Shown: positions 27,596 through 37,980 of the stretch, piece after piece
Numbering within the stretch: the stretch's first letter is position 1
Layout: the number at the start of each line of letters is the position of its first letter
Assembly: GCF_003606385.1 (NCBI RefSeq)
Contig: NZ_CP032514.1
Span: 2,418,001-2,482,000 of the forward strand
DNA: 64,000 nt
Direction of reading: 5' to 3'
Source: Actinomyces lilanjuaniae
GTDB lineage: Bacteria; Actinomycetota; Actinomycetes; Actinomycetales; Actinomycetaceae
The notes under the pieces: model-generated
Told to the model about the DNA's origin: nothing
Database searches by the model: none
What the model saw: only the letters and a program-made list of their open reading frames with translations
Made by a program: the position numbers and the translations under genes

Positions 27596-29911
27596 CTAGC
27601 TGCACACGACGTTGTTGTCAGGGTAGTAGCTCGTAGTCAGCACGTCCTCAGGCAGGGCCTGCCCGTCATGAGCACGTCGGCGGGTGACGGTGATATCGAA
27701 CCCCGGGTTGCCCCCGCTGTAGGCCTGGCAACCGGGCCCGGACTGCGTCTCGGTAGTCACCGGACGATAGTTGTAGCGCTCTGAGGAGGTGATAGAGACC
27801 TCGTAGTACGCGGTGGACCACAGCCGCACGTGGATCTCCTCCCCGTCCAGCCAGGCCTGGACCATGACACCGTAGGGGGTGGAGTTCGTGAACTTCACGT
27901 CCAGCACACCGGTCCATAGCGTCGCCTCCCGGCCTGCCGGGTAGCGGTCGAAGTAGTACTGGTGGGCAGTGTGCTCAGTGTCGTCCATCCCCGCCTCGAA
28001 GCCGGCGTTGAACACCGTGGTGGCGACCTGGCTGAGACCGCCGCCCATGGAGTCGGTGTGCTGCCCGTTGGAGATGACGCCCGCGTCGGTGAACCCGTGG
28101 TCGTAGTCCACCGGCCCCAGGGCCTCCTCCAGGGAGAAGGTCGCGCCCGGAGGTATCGAGGTGCTGTTGATCTTCTCCGCCCCCGTCTCAAGATTCTGCG
28201 TACGAGCGATGTCGGCGGCGCTGTAGGGGGTGGAGTACTCGCCGACAGGCTCGGCTACGCCCCAGTCCTCCTCAGCCAGGGTCACCTCCGGCTCCAGGAC
28301 GGTCAGGGGCAGCGTCACCATGCGGGAGCCGGAGTCCGGGTCCGACGTCCCCGCTGCGACCAGGTCCGCCAGGAGCGCCTCCGTGTCGACCCCCAGGCCG
28401 GAGGAGGCGGGAACGTAGCGGGGAGCGGCGTCCTGCGCACCCTCTGCGGTCCCGTCGATAATCCAGCCGGCGTCAACCGCCGGCGTCTCCACCGGGCCCA
28501 GTCCGGCGAGGACGGCCTCACGCACACCTGCCGGATCAAGATCGAGGCTCAGCCTCCCCCCAGAGGTGCCGATGGTGCTGTAGGCAGCGATGGTCTCGGG
28601 GCTGATGGCTACGACGGGGGACACCGCCTGCTCCTCCACCTCCGTGCCCTCGACGGTGACAGTGACCTCAGAGGACAGGAGGGGCTCCAATGTCTCCTCC
28701 ACGAACTGTGTCGCCTCGGCGTCAGTGATGGCAGGGACAGCGGTCCCCTCAGCCAGGGCGATACTGGGCTCCCCCAGCGGCCAGTCCTTGACGAGGGCGT
28801 CCACGGAGGCCACGACGTCCAGCCCGGTCCCGGTCTGGGAGCCGGTGGTCACGACCTGTGTCCCCTCAAGGGAGACCGTGGCCGACACGGTGCCGCTGGA
28901 CAGGGCATCCACCCGGTCTTCCAGGGCACCGTTGAGGACGTCGCGGTCCACCTCAACCACCGCGTCAACCTGTGTCCCGCGGAGCCGACCGACCAGGGTG
29001 ACAGGGTTAAGGGTCATGCCGGTGACCTGCCCCACAGAGGCCTGCGCGTCCACGCTGACGCCCGAGTCGGCAGGGACCAGCTGGTCCTGCCTCTCGCCCA
29101 CGGTGACGGTGACCGGCTGCGCCAGCTCCTCGCCAAGGACGGAGGCCACGCGGGTCCTCGCCTCCTCGGCGCTAAGACCCGAGACGTCCACACCCGCCAC
29201 GGTCGTGGTGCCGTGAAGGTGCTGGGTGGTCCACCATGACAGGCCACCCCAGGCCAGCAGCACTAGCGCTCCGGCTGCCATAAGCGCAGGCAGGCGACGC
29301 CGGTACCAGCTCGCAGCCGTCTCCTCCCGGTCTGATTCCTCCTCCCGACCACCTAGGCCCTCCTGCTGTGCTGCGCTCTCAGCCACGTCCTCGTCCAGGT
29401 GCCCGTCCGCAGGCACCTGGACCTCAGGCCCTGCCTCACCAGGCACCTCGGCATCGCCGAGCCTTTCCAGCTGCTCCGGCTCTTGCTCCGGCTCTGTCTG
29501 CGCCGAGTCGTCCTCCCCCGCAGGCTGTGACAGGTCTGCTGGCTCTACCGGCCCCGCCGACTCCGTTGGCTCAGCGGGGTCCTCCGGCACCGGAGGCTCT
29601 CCCCTGCCCGCCGGGGCGATCGAGGGCGGCAACGAGGAGTCAGCGTGCTGGATCCACGCCACCTGGCCAGCCGACCCGTCGCCCTCCTGGGCAGGAGCAG
29701 CACCCTCCGCGACCGCCTGCACCTCAGCAAGAGGACCGGCCTCTGCCGGGGTAGCCGTCTCCTGGCTGCCTGCCTCACGTTGCTGCACTCCCTGGTCCGG
29801 CAGGGCCTCAGGGGGAGGCAGGACCGCCTGCGAGGCCTCGGGATCCTTCCCGGCCTCCTCCTCGGCAGAGCGACTCGTCACGGCGTCGCGGCCTGGTGCG
29901 TCCTGGCTCAT
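27596..29911 (-). CDS. VanW family protein with peptidoglycan-binding-like repeats
   Basis: A 771-residue envelope protein. The first 200 residues are acidic, Pro/Glu-rich and cytoplasmic, followed by one membrane helix (ALMAAGALVLLAWGGLSWW). Outside are YoaR/PG_binding_4-type domains (VAGVDVSGLSAEEARTRV, again near 430-560) and a C-terminal VanW domain (INSTSIPPGATFSLEEALG, GGGLSQVATTVFNAGFEAG, HQYYFDRYPAGREATL). ATG 29911 has GAGGA inside the end of typA, 15 bases after the typA stop. It probably acts at the cell wall; the exact role is unknown. Confidence 0.88.
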   Translation of the reverse strand: MSQDAPGRDAVTSRSAEEEAGKDPEASQAVLPPPEALPDQGVQQREAGSQETATPAEAGPLAEVQAVAEGAAPAQEGDGSAGQVAWIQHADSSLPPSIAPAGRGEPPVPEDPAEPTESAGPVEPADLSQPAGEDDSAQTEPEQEPEQLERLGDAEVPGEAGPEVQVPADGHLDEDVAESAAQQEGLGGREEESDREETAASWYRRRLPALMAAGALVLLAWGGLSWWTTQHLHGTTTVAGVDVSGLSAEEARTRVASVLGEELAQPVTVTVGERQDQLVPADSGVSVDAQASVGQVTGMTLNPVTLVGRLRGTQVDAVVEVDRDVLNGALEDRVDALSSGTVSATVSLEGTQVVTTGSQTGTGLDVVASVDALVKDWPLGEPSIALAEGTAVPAITDAEATQFVEETLEPLLSSEVTVTVEGTEVEEQAVSPVVAISPETIAAYSTIGTSGGRLSLDLDPAGVREAVLAGLGPVETPAVDAGWIIDGTAEGAQDAAPRYVPASSGLGVDTEALLADLVAAGTSDPDSGSRMVTLPLTVLEPEVTLAEEDWGVAEPVGEYSTPYSAADIARTQNLETGAEKINSTSIPPGATFSLEEALGPVDYDHGFTDAGVISNGQHTDSMGGGLSQVATTVFNAGFEAGMDDTEHTAHQYYFDRYPAGREATLWTGVLDVKFTNSTPYGVMVQAWLDGEEIHVRLWSTAYYEVSITSSERYNYRPVTTETQSGPGCQAYSGGNPGFDITVTRRRAHDGQALPEDVLTTSYYPDNNVVCS

Positions 29912-29925
29912 CGTCACTGGTCCTC

Positions 29926-31848
29926 TCAGGCCTGCACCCGACGGCGCCTGGCGTGGTCCCGGGCACGCGCCCGGGAGTCCAGGATCACCTTACGGATACG
30001 GACCGCCTCCGGAGTCACCTCCACGCACTCATCCTGCGCAGCCAGCTCCAGAGCCTCCTCCAGGGTCAGGTGCCGCGGAGGGGTGAGCCCCTCAAAGGAC
30101 TCCGCGGTCGCGGAACGCATGTTGGTCTGCTGCTTCTCCCGCACCACGTTGACCTCCATGTCCTCACCACGCGGATTCTCACCCACGACCTGGCCCTCAT
30201 AAGTCTCCTGACCAGGCTCGACAAAGAAGGTACCCCGGTCCGCCAGCCGTATCAGGGCGTAGGCGGTCACGACCCCCGCACGGTCAGACACCAGGGAACC
30301 TGTGGTGCGGGAGGTGATCTGCCCGGCCCAGGGCTCATAGCCCTGGGCCACGGAGGAGGCGATACCCGTGCCACGCGTCTCGGTCAGGAACTGGCCACGA
30401 AAGCCGATGAGACCACGCGCGGGCACCACGAACTCCATGCGGACCCAGCCGGTCCCGTGATTGGTCATGGTCTCCATGCGACCCCTGCGAGCCGCCATCA
30501 GCTGGGTGATGGCCCCCAGGTAGTCCTCGGGGACATCAATTGTCATGCGCTCCACCGGCTCATGCGTCCTGCCGCCAACGGTACGAGTCACCACCTGCGG
30601 CTTGCCGACCGTCAGCTCAAAGCCCTCCCGACGCATCTGCTCCACCAGGACCGCCAGCGCCAGCTCTCCGCGCCCCTGGACCTCCCACGCGTCGGGACGG
30701 TCCGCGGGCAGCACCCGCAGGGAGACGTTGCCCACCAGCTCTCGGTCCAGGCGGTCCTTGACCTGGCGAGCGGTGACCTTGGCCCCCTTGGAGCGCCCCG
30801 CCAGCGGAGAGGTATTGATACCGATGGTCACGGAGATCGCAGGATCGTCCACGGTGATGAGCGGCAGGGGGCGCGGGTCCTCAGGGTCCACGAGGGACTC
30901 CCCGATAGTGATGTCCTCGATCCCGGCCACTGCCACGATGTCTCCCGCACGAGCCTCCTGCGCGGGGATGCGGTCCAGCCCCTGGGTCACCAGCAGCTCG
31001 GAGACGCGCGCCGGGGCGATGGTCCCGTCGTGGCGCGCCCACCCGACCGCCTGGCCCTTGCGGAGCGCCCCGTTCCTGATACGCAGCAGCGCCAGTCGTC
31101 CCAGGAACGGGGAGGCATCCAGGTTGGTGACATGGGCCTGGAGAGGGGCGTCCTCGTCGTAGGTGGGGCCGGGGATGCGCTCGATAATGGTGCGGAACAG
31201 CGGCTCAAGGTCTGTGCTGGCGGAAAGCCCGCCGTCCTCAGGAGGCTCGGTGTCCGCCCGGCGCTGCCTAGCAGAGGCGTAGAGGACCGGGACGTCGAGG
31301 ACCGCGTCCAGGTCGATGTCGGGCTGCTCGTCCGCCAGGTCAGAGGCCAGCGACAGGAGCAGGTCGGTGGCCTCGGTGACTACCTCCTGAGCACGGGAGT
31401 CAGGGCGGTCCACCTTGTTGACCACGAGAATCACCGGCAGGCTCGCCGCCAAGGCCTTGCGCAGCACGAAGCGCGTCTGAGGCAGGGGTCCCTCGGAAGC
31501 GTCCACGAGGAGCAGGACGCCGTCCACCATGGACAGGCCCCGCTCTACCTCACCGCCGAAGTCCGCGTGCCCGGGGGTGTCCACGACGTTGATGGTGACG
31601 CCCTGCTCCAGCCCCGCCTGCGACGCAGCAGGCCCCGAGTAGTGGACGGCGGTGTTCTTGGCCAGGATCGTGATGCCCTTCTCACGCTCCAGCTCGCCGG
31701 AGTCCATGACCCGCTCCCCCGTCGTCTCCTGCGTGGCCCGTGCCCCGAAGGCGCCAGCCTCCCAGAGCATGGCGTCGACAAGGGTGGTCTTGCCGTGGTC
31801 GACGTGGGCGACGATGGCGACGTTACGCAGGTCCTGACGGACACTCAT
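29926..31848 (-). CDS. typA: Translational GTPase TypA/BipA
   Basis: Ribosome-associated GTPase of 640 residues. G motifs: G1 [10 protein letters not shown]3 [12 protein letters not shown]4 NKVDRPDSR. Also REKGITI in switch I and, in the C-terminal domain, [34 protein letters not shown] is the typical start, so the frame extending to 32736 is not used. It precedes the VanW-like gene. Confidence 0.95.
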   Translation of the reverse strand: MSVRQDLRNVAIVAHVDHGKTTLVDAMLWEAGAFGARATQETTGERVMDSGELEREKGITILAKNTAVHYSGPAASQAGLEQGVTINVVDTPGHADFGGEVERGLSMVDGVLLLVDASEGPLPQTRFVLRKALAASLPVILVVNKVDRPDSRAQEVVTEATDLLLSLASDLADEQPDIDLDAVLDVPVLYASARQRRADTEPPEDGGLSASTDLEPLFRTIIERIPGPTYDEDAPLQAHVTNLDASPFLGRLALLRIRNGALRKGQAVGWARHDGTIAPARVSELLVTQGLDRIPAQEARAGDIVAVAGIEDITIGESLVDPEDPRPLPLITVDDPAISVTIGINTSPLAGRSKGAKVTARQVKDRLDRELVGNVSLRVLPADRPDAWEVQGRGELALAVLVEQMRREGFELTVGKPQVVTRTVGGRTHEPVERMTIDVPEDYLGAITQLMAARRGRMETMTNHGTGWVRMEFVVPARGLIGFRGQFLTETRGTGIASSVAQGYEPWAGQITSRTTGSLVSDRAGVVTAYALIRLADRGTFFVEPGQETYEGQVVGENPRGEDMEVNVVREKQQTNMRSATAESFEGLTPPRHLTLEEALELAAQDECVEVTPEAVRIRKVILDSRARARDHARRRRVQA

Positions 31849-32067
31849 GAATGGGCTCTTCCTTACCTGAGGGAGCCCCCGCACCCGGAGCCAGGGAGGA
31901 GCCGGACCACAGGGGTGAGTCAGGGCAAGGCTAGGGGAAGGCGGCACCGTCTGCCACGGCGGTGCCGACACCCCCGGTGTGCACCCCCTCACGGGTCGGG
32001 GCTTCACAGGTGTCGGTGGCGTGGAGCAGACTAGTGCGTGAAGAGCGGGGGCGCGGAAGGAGGAGCC

Positions 32068-33222
32068 ATGGCCGTCGTGCGTGTAGACATCGCGCCCGAC
32101 GTGCTGCGCTGGGCCGTGAGGCGGGCGCGCTGGGACGAGGATACCGTCCGCCATCGCGCACCCAAGCTTGATGAATGGATCGACGGCTCCGTGCGCCCCA
32201 CTCTCAAGCAGATGGAGAAGCTCGCTGCCGACACCCACACGCCCTTTGGGATGCTGTTCCTGCCTGAGCCGCCTGTCGAGGACGTCCCTGTCCCGGACAT
32301 GCGGACTCCTCGCGACGCCGGAGTGCGCGAACCGTCGGCCGACCTGCTGGAGACGATCTACCTGTGCCAGAGACGCCAGGACTGGTACCGCGACGAGGCA
32401 CTGGAGGATGGGGCTGCCCCACTCGGCCTCGTCGGCTCCGCGACGCTGACCACTCCGGTAGACGACGCCGCCGACCGCATTCGTACCGCGCTCCGTCTGG
32501 ACGAGCGGTCCGTGACCAGCTGGTCTGATGCGATGACGGACCTCATCGAGCGCGCCGAGACCATCGGTGTCCTGGTCATGGTCAACGGGGTCGTCGGCTC
32601 GGACACGCACCGCAGACTGGACCCGGAGGAGTTCCGAGGCTTTGCCCTGGCTGACGACGTCGCCCCGCTCGTCTTTGTCAACGGGGCCGACACCAAGGCC
32701 GCACAGGTCTTCACCCTCGTCCACGAACTTGCCCACCTGTGGCTAGGGCACAGCGCGCTCTCCGACGCGGATGCTGGTGGTACGCAGGGCGAGAAGCGGG
32801 AGGAGCGCTGGTGCAACCAGGTTGCCGCACAGGTGCTCATCCCCCTGGACTCGCTCCGTGAGGGGTGGGCAGGGGACTGTGGCCAGGACGAGCTGAACCG
32901 GCTGGCGTCTCACTACAAGGTCAGCACCCTCGTCGTGCTCGCCAGGCTCCGGGACGCTGGATTCCTCACATGGGACGAGTACATGGCCCGGTACGACGCC
33001 GAACGCCAACGTGTCATGGGACTTATGCAGGCTGGGCGTGACCGTGGCGGGGGCGGGAACTACTACCACACCCAACTGCGACGCCTCGGGCGTGCTTTCA
33101 CCCGGGCCGTGGTCTCCTCCACCCTGGAGGGGCGGACGACGTACCGGGACGCCTACCGACTGCTGGGGACTGTCAAGCACTCGACCTTTGAAGGCCTGGC
33201 AGAGAAAGTGGGCATAACGTGA
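32068..33222 (+). CDS. ImmA/IrrE family metallopeptidase with N-terminal regulatory half
   Basis: The zinc motif HELAHLWLGHSAL with the distal Glu in EERWCNQVAAQVLIP identifies an ImmA/IrrE (COG2856) peptidase of 384 residues. The N-terminal 60 residues (KLDEWIDGSVRPTLKQMEKLA) look like the HTH-like region of paired antitoxins. ATG 32068 has AAGGAGG upstream. It overlaps the DUF4411 gene (TGATG), and this pair is a known toxin-antitoxin-like arrangement in which the peptidase-like protein is the probable antitoxin. Confidence 0.85.
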   Translation: MAVVRVDIAPDVLRWAVRRARWDEDTVRHRAPKLDEWIDGSVRPTLKQMEKLAADTHTPFGMLFLPEPPVEDVPVPDMRTPRDAGVREPSADLLETIYLCQRRQDWYRDEALEDGAAPLGLVGSATLTTPVDDAADRIRTALRLDERSVTSWSDAMTDLIERAETIGVLVMVNGVVGSDTHRRLDPEEFRGFALADDVAPLVFVNGADTKAAQVFTLVHELAHLWLGHSALSDADAGGTQGEKREERWCNQVAAQVLIPLDSLREGWAGDCGQDELNRLASHYKVSTLVVLARLRDAGFLTWDEYMARYDAERQRVMGLMQAGRDRGGGGNYYHTQLRRLGRAFTRAVVSSTLEGRTTYRDAYRLLGTVKHSTFEGLAEKVGIT

Positions 33223-33710
33223 TGTACCTCGTCGACGCCAACGTCCTCATCGAGGCAAAGAACCGCTATTATGCCTTTGATATCGCGCCCGGCTTCTGGA
33301 CGTGGCTTGAGCACGCGCATGAACAAGGCACAGTGTTCAGTATCGAAAAAGTCGGTGAGGAACTCCGTCGCGGAGACGACGAGCTTGCCGAGTGGGCGGA
33401 GAAGCATCGCATGTTCTTCCACCCAATCGACGACAAAGCAGTGCCGTTCTTCGCCCCGTTGTCCGTATGGGCGCAGTCCCAGAACTTCAAGCAGTCCGCC
33501 CTGGACGAGTTCTCCTCAGACGCTGCCGACTACCTCCTCGTCGCCCACGCGGCGGCGTACTCGTGCACGCTAGTGACCCACGAGGTCGCAGGGTCAGGCT
33601 CTCTCAAGAAAGTGAAGATTCCTGACGCCTGCCGGGCTCTTGACGTCACGTGGGTGAGCACCTTCGAGATGCTTCGCCGTACCGGCGTCTCTTTCGGGCT
33701 GCGCCGATAA
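33222..33710 (+). CDS. DUF4411 PIN-like protein (probable toxin)
   Basis: A 162-residue protein opening MYLVDANVLIEAKN, a PIN-type first Asp, with further acidic residues in SIEKVGEELRRGDDEL and SSDAADYLLVAHA, and CTLVTHE in place of the usual TxD. It fits DUF4411, a PIN-related family. Its ATG uses the last base of the ImmA/IrrE stop, so translation is coupled. It is probably an RNase toxin held by its partner, which is inference from the family pairing. Confidence 0.8.
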   Translation: MYLVDANVLIEAKNRYYAFDIAPGFWTWLEHAHEQGTVFSIEKVGEELRRGDDELAEWAEKHRMFFHPIDDKAVPFFAPLSVWAQSQNFKQSALDEFSSDAADYLLVAHAAAYSCTLVTHEVAGSGSLKKVKIPDACRALDVTWVSTFEMLRRTGVSFGLRR

Positions 33711-33856
33711 CGCCAGACGGTTACCCGGAGGGCAGGACCTGTAGGCGCCTGTCCCACAGCTTGGCCGCCTCCTCGTGACAATGTAGGGACACCGGTGCTG
33801 CCAGAGTAGGATACCTTGGCTTCTAAGCCCGCTTCGCATTCCGTAGGCCAGGTACC

Positions 33857-34637
33857 ATGACGACTCAGGCCTCCCCGGCACCCACAGCCGCACCGCTCGC
33901 GTCCGCCGGGTCCCGACGCCCCGAGCCCGGTCAGGTGGTACAGGTGCGTGGTGCGATCTGGGCGGTCACGGACATCGCCGTTCAGGGACTGCCGCGCAGC
34001 CCGGCCGACGACGGCAAGCCCCGCCTCCAGCACGTCGTTGACCTGCAGCCCTTGACGGGGACCGCATGGGTGAGGAGCTCACCGTGGTCTGGGAGCTGGA
34101 GGTCGGGCAGCCAGTGGTGCCAGACCGCAGCCTTCCCGAGAGCATTGCGCCGACACCTTTGACGACCCGGACACGCTGGGAGCCTTCGTTAACGCCATAC
34201 GCTGGGGTGCTGTCACCTCCGCCGACCCCAGAGCCTTCCAGGCACCGTTCCGTTCCGGCGCCACACTGGAGCCCCACCAGCTCGAGCCCCTGCACCGCAC
34301 GCTGTCTGCCCCGCGCACCAACCTGCTGCTGGCGGATGACGTCGGCCTGGGCAAGACGATCGGGACAGGCCTGGTCATCAAGGAGCTGCTGCTGCGCCAC
34401 CGGGCCCGCTCGGAGCGGGAGCCCTGACCGACGATATCTTTGCTGACGAGTCACGCGAAATTCCTCAGCGTGGACCGCCGCTCCCTCCTGGTGGGCTCCG
34501 CGAAGTGCTCCCACAGTGCCGAGGAACGCAATGTGGAACTCGACCTGTGCGTGGATGACATAACTCTGGCGGCCAGCGTGGAGAAACAGATACGGGAGCT
34601 GGAGAACAGCGTCCACGAGCGGATGAGAATATGAAGT
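33857..34637 (+). pseudogene. Remnant of a SNF2/DrmD-like helicase
   Basis: The start (GQVVQVRGAIWAVTDIAV), MGEELTVVWELE, FDDPDTLGAFVNAIRWGAV, then PFRSGATLEPHQLEPL and the Walker A region ADDVGLGKTIGTGLVIKELLLRHRAR match the N-terminus of SNF2-family helicases of the DISARM DrmD type. The frame must shift near 34056 and 34152 to follow this. It ends at TGA 34425-34427, right after Walker A. A later piece ending LAASVEKQIRELENSVHERM (to 34634) resembles the coiled coil of the same family, so most of the motor was deleted. Confidence 0.6.
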
Positions 34638-34687
34638 CCAGGGACTTGTCTAGGAGGTATCCACATGGTGCAAGGAGGAGAGAGAAA

Positions 34688-36054
34688 ATGATAGAGAACA
34701 GGCTTCGTGCGAGCGAAGCGCGGCTATACCATCTTATTGACGGCAACCGGATACGCCGGAAAGGGTCGTCATGCTCCGGAATACAGGAGACGCCATCGAG
34801 GTGACGTTCCCGACCTCCGGGACCTGTGAGGCAGTCAACGGCCCGTACGGCCGGTGGTGGTCACCGAACGCCACGTTTGCCGATGATCCTGACCGGACGC
34901 GGTACAGTTACTTGCCGCTATCCGGCATGAAGGTCCACGATGACGCTAGCCATGTCGTGCTCGTTGGTTGTCGTGCCGCAGGAGGGGCGCGTCAGACGCA
35001 CATTGCTGGCAAGGGTGTTTTTGTGGTGGACTATGCCTCGCGCAGAGGGAGGAGCCTCAAGTACGGTCAAGTTAACGGGATGCGAACCACGAGTTCGGCG
35101 TACAGAAATTGGGTAGGAAGGTCCTCCATCGAAATCTTTTGCGAGTCTGACAGCTCGGGTCGGCTTCAGTCTGCGACTCTCAGTCTCAAGCAAACCGACA
35201 GCATAAAGATATCCGACAGGCTCAACATGTCCGCATGTCATGACTGGCGGGCGGCCCCCGTCCTCGACGGATACGATGTGCGCGAGTCGCTGTCGTTCCA
35301 AAGCTTGGTCAAGGAGCCTCGAAAGCGGCGCGACCATCTCGAGGCTCACGTTGGCGCCCTCGACCTTGTTTCCATTGCTGCGTGGAAGAACTTCACCTTC
35401 CAGGAGGTCCACGCTAATCGTAAGGAAAACAAGATTAATACTCCCGAAGGCGAACAGTGGACAGAAGTATTTTCACACTTGCTACCACGTGACGATCTCA
35501 GCAACTGTCGCAGGCGATTTCTGTTCTCCTGTAACGACATGACCCCAGGAGGCATCGACGAGTGGTTCCGCCTGAGACAGGAGTATGGCCGCGCCCTCGG
35601 CTACCTTTTTCGAGCACTGAGATCAGAGCGCACGTGGCCTCCCCAGAGCGCTATCATGAGTAGCACCCCTCTGGAGCAGGTAGGTTACCTAATCGAGGAT
35701 AACGACAATGGAGGATCGCACCTCAACGACCGTGGGCAACTCAAGTTCAAGGACGCCCTCGGAGTCATTCTTGACAACATGGAGGCTCTTCCATTCAGCT
35801 AGGATGAGGTTGAGGACTGGAAAGAGCGGTGCCGCAACGCATATATGGGCGCGAAGCACGCCGGAAGCTACCTGAGTCACGGCTGCCGCCATTGTGACTC
35901 CCTCGCAGGAGCATACTTCCTGAACGAGACCATCACCGAGGCTTTCACCGCCAACCTCATTAACAGCCTGCCAGTAATTATCGAACTAGTGAGGCCAAGT
36001 ATCGAGTACATGCTACTTAATGCCGAGCGTGACAACCTGCACTGGCACGACTGA
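34688..36054 (+). pseudogene. Lower-G+C accessory gene, HEPN/ApeA-like at best, with internal stop
   Basis: A strong AAGGAGGA sits eight bases before ATG 34688 (MIENRLRASEARLYHLIDG). The frame shifts near 34766 into MLRNTGDAIEVTF, runs to an in-frame TAG at 35800-35802, and continues without a gap (DEVEDWKERCRNAYMGAKHA...) to 36054. The restored product is about 455 residues. The C-terminal YMGAKHAGSYLSHG could be a degenerate HEPN motif as in ApeA-type anti-phage proteins, but I cannot confirm the family. Codon use and base composition are visibly less G+C-rich than the neighbours, which suggests transfer. Confidence 0.45.
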
Positions 36055-36235
36055 ACGTCCAGCTGCGTCCAGGACACAGCCCTCAGACCGACGAGGCGCA
36101 GACGGTGGGACTAAGCGGAGGCGCTGGCAACTCCAGCCGTAGATTATCACTAGGAATCGCGAGTCACCTCCAGAGCGCTTCCGCCGGGAGCAGGCGTCAA
36201 GCACAAACGGACATGTAGTCCTCGCGTCCCAGATC

Positions 36236-37877
36236 CTAGAAAGCTGACACGGCCTCTGCCTGGTCCCACAGCCTCCTAGCCTCGGCCTCGTCATAGGTAA
36301 GGACCTCGTTGCCTGGGACGTCAGCCGCCCACCCGACCATGACCGGGCAGGTAAAGTCGCTGGCTGGGGTGCACGCGCCCTCGTAGACGGTCTCGCAGAT
36401 CTCCTCTCGGTTGATCGCCCGGGACAGCGCGGCGCGGCGCAGGCGCCCCTCCTTGTCCGTGCCCCAGTGCGGCGCGCCGACGTTGATGGCGAGCCCCTGG
36501 ACCAGGTCACCCGGCAGGGTGACAGCCCGCCCCTCCAGGTCCTCGTCCACGGTGGACAGCCGCGCCTGCGGGACGGCATCAACGACGTCCACGGTACCGG
36601 CGAGCAGGTCGCTGTAGGAGGCGTCGTCGTCAGGGTAGATCACGAAGGTCACCCCGTCGTTGGCGACGGCGCGCTCCCCCGAGTAGAGAGGGTTGGGGAC
36701 CAGGACGACCTCGGAGTGGTGGCTCCACTCGGCCAGGGTGTAGGGGCCGTTGCCAACGGGGGACTCGCCGAAGGCCTCCATGTCCTTGAAGGCGCTGGCA
36801 GGTAGGGGTAGAAGGCGGGCAGCCCAGGCGCTGCACGAAGTCAGCGGTCGGCTCGGTCAGGGTGATGGTAAATGTCCGGTCATCGACCTTGGCCAGCCCG
36901 GTCAGCTCGGAGTCCTCCTCTGCGGAGAAGCCCTCAATGGGCGCGTAGAGGTGGGAGGCGACATGGTTGTGGGAGGCCTGGGCCCCGTAGTCCCACGCCC
37001 TGATAAAGGACTCCGAGGTCACGGCCGTGCCGTCGCCAAAGGCCCAGCCCTCCTTGATCGTCACCGTGAAGTGCTGGTTGTCCTCGGTCTCCACGGACTC
37101 GGCCATCTCATTGACCACGGTGCCGTCCTCGCGGTAGCGCACCAGTCCGGAGAAGAGCAGGTCGACGACCCGCCTGCCCCCAGACTCGTTGGTGGTGGAA
37201 GGAACTAGCGGGTGCCGGGGCTCGGTACCACGGGCACGCACGACGCCGTCCTCGGCCGAGGTCCTCACGGCCTCATAGACAGGCAGGCCGTTCCACGACC
37301 AGGTGACGTCGGAGACCGTCGCGGACCAGCCCCCGGCCCCGCCGTGGTACCACAGGGGGATGGTGGGCAGGTCAGCGAGCAGGAGGGACTGGGCCTGCTC
37401 ACAAAGGCTGAGAGCCGCAGCGCTGTCGTTTGTGGCAGCCGCCTGGGCCAGCAGGTCGTCGAGCCCGGTGCTGGAGTAGTCGGTGATATTGGCAGCAGCA
37501 CCCGTACGGTACTGGCTAACCAGGACGCTTGCGATGGAGGGGAAGTCCGCCCTCCAGCTGGAGCGGAAGGCTCCCACGACTGTGCGGTTGTCGACCTCGT
37601 CACGCAGCGCGGAGAGGTCGGCGAGGGGCAGCGGCTCCATGGTGATCCCCAGTGCGGAGCCCACCGAGTCGCACACGGCCTCGACCCAGGCCTGGTGCGG
37701 GCCGTCAGCGTTGTATGCCAGCGTGAGCACGCCACCATCGGCCTTGCCCTGGCTACCGGCCGCAGCGGAGGTCGGCGCGCCGCCTGGCGAGCCCGACGAG
37801 CACCCGGAAGCCAGGAGCACCGCAGCGGCACCGAGGCCCAGGCCTAGGCTGCGGCGGGAGATAGGCGTGTTGCGCAT
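36236..37877 (-). CDS. Peptide-type ABC substrate-binding lipoprotein with lobes in permuted order
   Basis: A lipoprotein signal (RRSLGLGLGAAAVLLASGC) is followed first by what is normally the C-terminal part of SBP family 5 (LTLAYNADGPHQAWVEAV ... LLLADLPTIPLWYHGG ... NGLPVYEAV) and then by the normal N-terminal part (DLLFSGLVRYREDGTVVNEMAES ... PVGNGPYTLAEW ... VLTYDEAEARRLWDQAEAVSAF, stop). The last motif would normally lead into the first. Two single-base losses (36805-36808, 36817-36819) must be restored, giving 547 residues, the usual family length. The 3' end abuts the lower-G+C island. No permease genes are adjacent. Confidence 0.75.
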
Positions 37878-37980
37878 GATCAGGTGCCTCCAGTCACTGT
37901 GTGGCGGACAGGATACCGAAACCCGGTACCGCTGCCCCGGCGCCCCCAGGAGGGTCCCCGGCTCCCCAGGGCTGCCTGCC

